From Antennarius striatus (Eukaryota; Chordata; Actinopteri; Lophiiformes; Antennariidae): a stretch of 64,000 nucleotides of DNA. The notes under the pieces were generated by a model. The model was not told the DNA's origin. It did no database searches and was given only the letters and a program-made list of their open reading frames with translations. Numbering within the stretch: position 1 is the first letter of the stretch; each line of letters opens with the position of its first letter. The position numbers and the translations under genes are program-made. The stretch lies in contig NC_090792.1 in the NCBI RefSeq assembly GCF_040054535.1, positions 9,960,491-10,024,490 of the forward strand, read 5' to 3'. Positions 62,796 to 64,000 of this stretch are shown piece by piece.

Positions 62796-64000
62796 ATAGA
62801 AGGTGTTTTGTATTAGGTATTCTCATGCTCGTATCATTACCAACATGTGTGTGCTTGCTTGTCTCTGGTATGTCTTCTGGGCCAAATGCTCACCTGTAAC
62901 TCTTTGAATTTAAAGTCACGCTCTGTGAAAGCAACTGGTCTCACCTACTATGGCAGTAAGTTTTCATACTACACATACTTTATTACCATACACTGCTTTA
63001 GTACAAAGGACCAGATGTGCAGTGCTTTTGTTTAAAACTTGATTAGATATTAAAGGACCTTTGGGTTCAGGGGACCAACAAAATCAAACTCAGCAAATTT
63101 TTTTACATCATGAAAGAGCTGAAAAGAAAAAAGAGAACAATGATGGGGAAAGCATAGAGGAGAAAAAAGTAATGCTTAGTGTACAGTATTATACAAGCGA
63201 ATACAAGAGTATATTTTTGATTTTAGTCTATGCCAGTGAAACATTCACAAAATAACAGGCTGCAAGAACACAACCCAGACAAGCTGCTTTCTGTAGGACA
63301 AGTAATACTGTACGAACTGGAGCATCGCTCTGCTCAGCTGTATGCAAGCCTAAGATACCACACAGTCAAACATGCATATTTGCCTCAAAACATTACAGTG
63401 ACCCGATGCGATTGAGTACTGGTTATAGTTAAAATGTGTATTGTATCTTACAATCATAATTACAGATGATAATTATAATAATGCTTATATTATTAGGATA
63501 TTCATTGATATACTTTGAAACTCAATAAATTCAACTTCAGAGTGTTTTTGGAGGACATAAGAAAAGTTTATTTTTTTAAATTTTTTAAAAAAAATTCAAT
63601 GTCATGTAGAAAATCAAATGACCAAAAATAGTTATGTGCCCAATAAAGGGTTAACTCTGTGAAGTATAAACTGTGGAAAACAACTCCGTCTGTGTAAGGT
63701 TAAAAGTAAAATACGATAAATTATCTAATCACAACTATATAAAGACAATAATTTGTGGTTCTACAAAAATTAAAGTTCTCTAATTTTATCAAGCAACCAC
63801 CTCTGTGCCACTGATTTGGGTAATCGTACCAGATTCTCAGAAGACAGGTACTTGTTAGAATAGACAAACCACATCAGTCCAACCAAAGACCACAAATATT
63901 TACCTTTAGATGTGTCAACAGATATGTTTTTTTTAGCTTGTTTTTCCATTTCTCCCGTAGTTATTCTAAGCTCAGCTAATTGCTACCTACCATAAAGTAA

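Larger units (their letters stand above)
59372..64000. other. ltbp2: ltbp2 upstream intron or flank
   Basis: Exon a begins in phase 2, so at least one more coding exon must lie upstream. I found no convincing candidate here. The interval holds a Tc1-like relic, a palindromic CA/TG tract and a tetranucleotide array, and is AT-rich towards the right edge. Confidence 0.6.

Noticed and set aside
62533..62826. ORF of repeated SINQ/SLTH/SVCL units
   Set aside because: Pure translation of the tetranucleotide microsatellite.

Overview
The window is genomic DNA from a ray-finned fish, probably a percomorph teleost. Its genes have many small exons with GT-AG introns. It holds degraded Tc1-like transposons of fish type, another terminal-inverted-repeat element, a fish-type interspersed repeat and long CA/GT and tetranucleotide microsatellites. 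Nothing in it is prokaryotic. All recognisable genes lie on the minus strand. I assembled their exons by hand from splice sites, reading phase and remembered human protein sequences; no alignment was run.

Layout from right to left, in the direction of transcription. (1) 59372-64000: 5' flank or first intron of ltbp2, with an internally deleted Tc1-like element, a long CA/TG palindrome and a mosaic tetranucleotide array. (2) 10193-59371: ltbp2, encoding latent TGF-beta-binding protein 2. I place 38 coding exons (5446 nt) that join in frame to a stop. The N-terminal exons of the long form are outside the window. A possible short form starts inside the second exon at 57775 and would encode 1748 residues. 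(3) about 8268-10192: probable ltbp2 3' UTR, with a CA repeat and a doubled AATAAA signal. (4) 6659-8260: intergenic DNA and the pomt2 promoter region, with two ZNF143/Staf-like motifs. (5) 1241-6658: pomt2, protein O-mannosyltransferase 2, complete in 21 coding exons and 764 residues. (6) 442-460: a possible first coding exon of another minus-strand gene.

The two genes are not functionally linked. POMT2 is an ER-membrane enzyme that O-mannosylates alpha-dystroglycan, whereas LTBP2 is a secreted protein of elastic-fibre microfibrils. Both human orthologues are on 14q24.3, so their proximity reflects conserved synteny.

The most interesting signals are all in ltbp2. The third TB (8-cysteine) domain keeps a two-residue insertion between Cys6 and Cys7, the hallmark of LTBPs that bind latent TGF-beta; human LTBP2 lacks it. 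An exon contains an in-frame signal peptide laid out as in LTBP1S. The central EGF array has about five more modules than human LTBP2, mostly equal-sized 126-bp exons. One EGF exon lies between long UG and CA repeats and could be looped out of the transcript.
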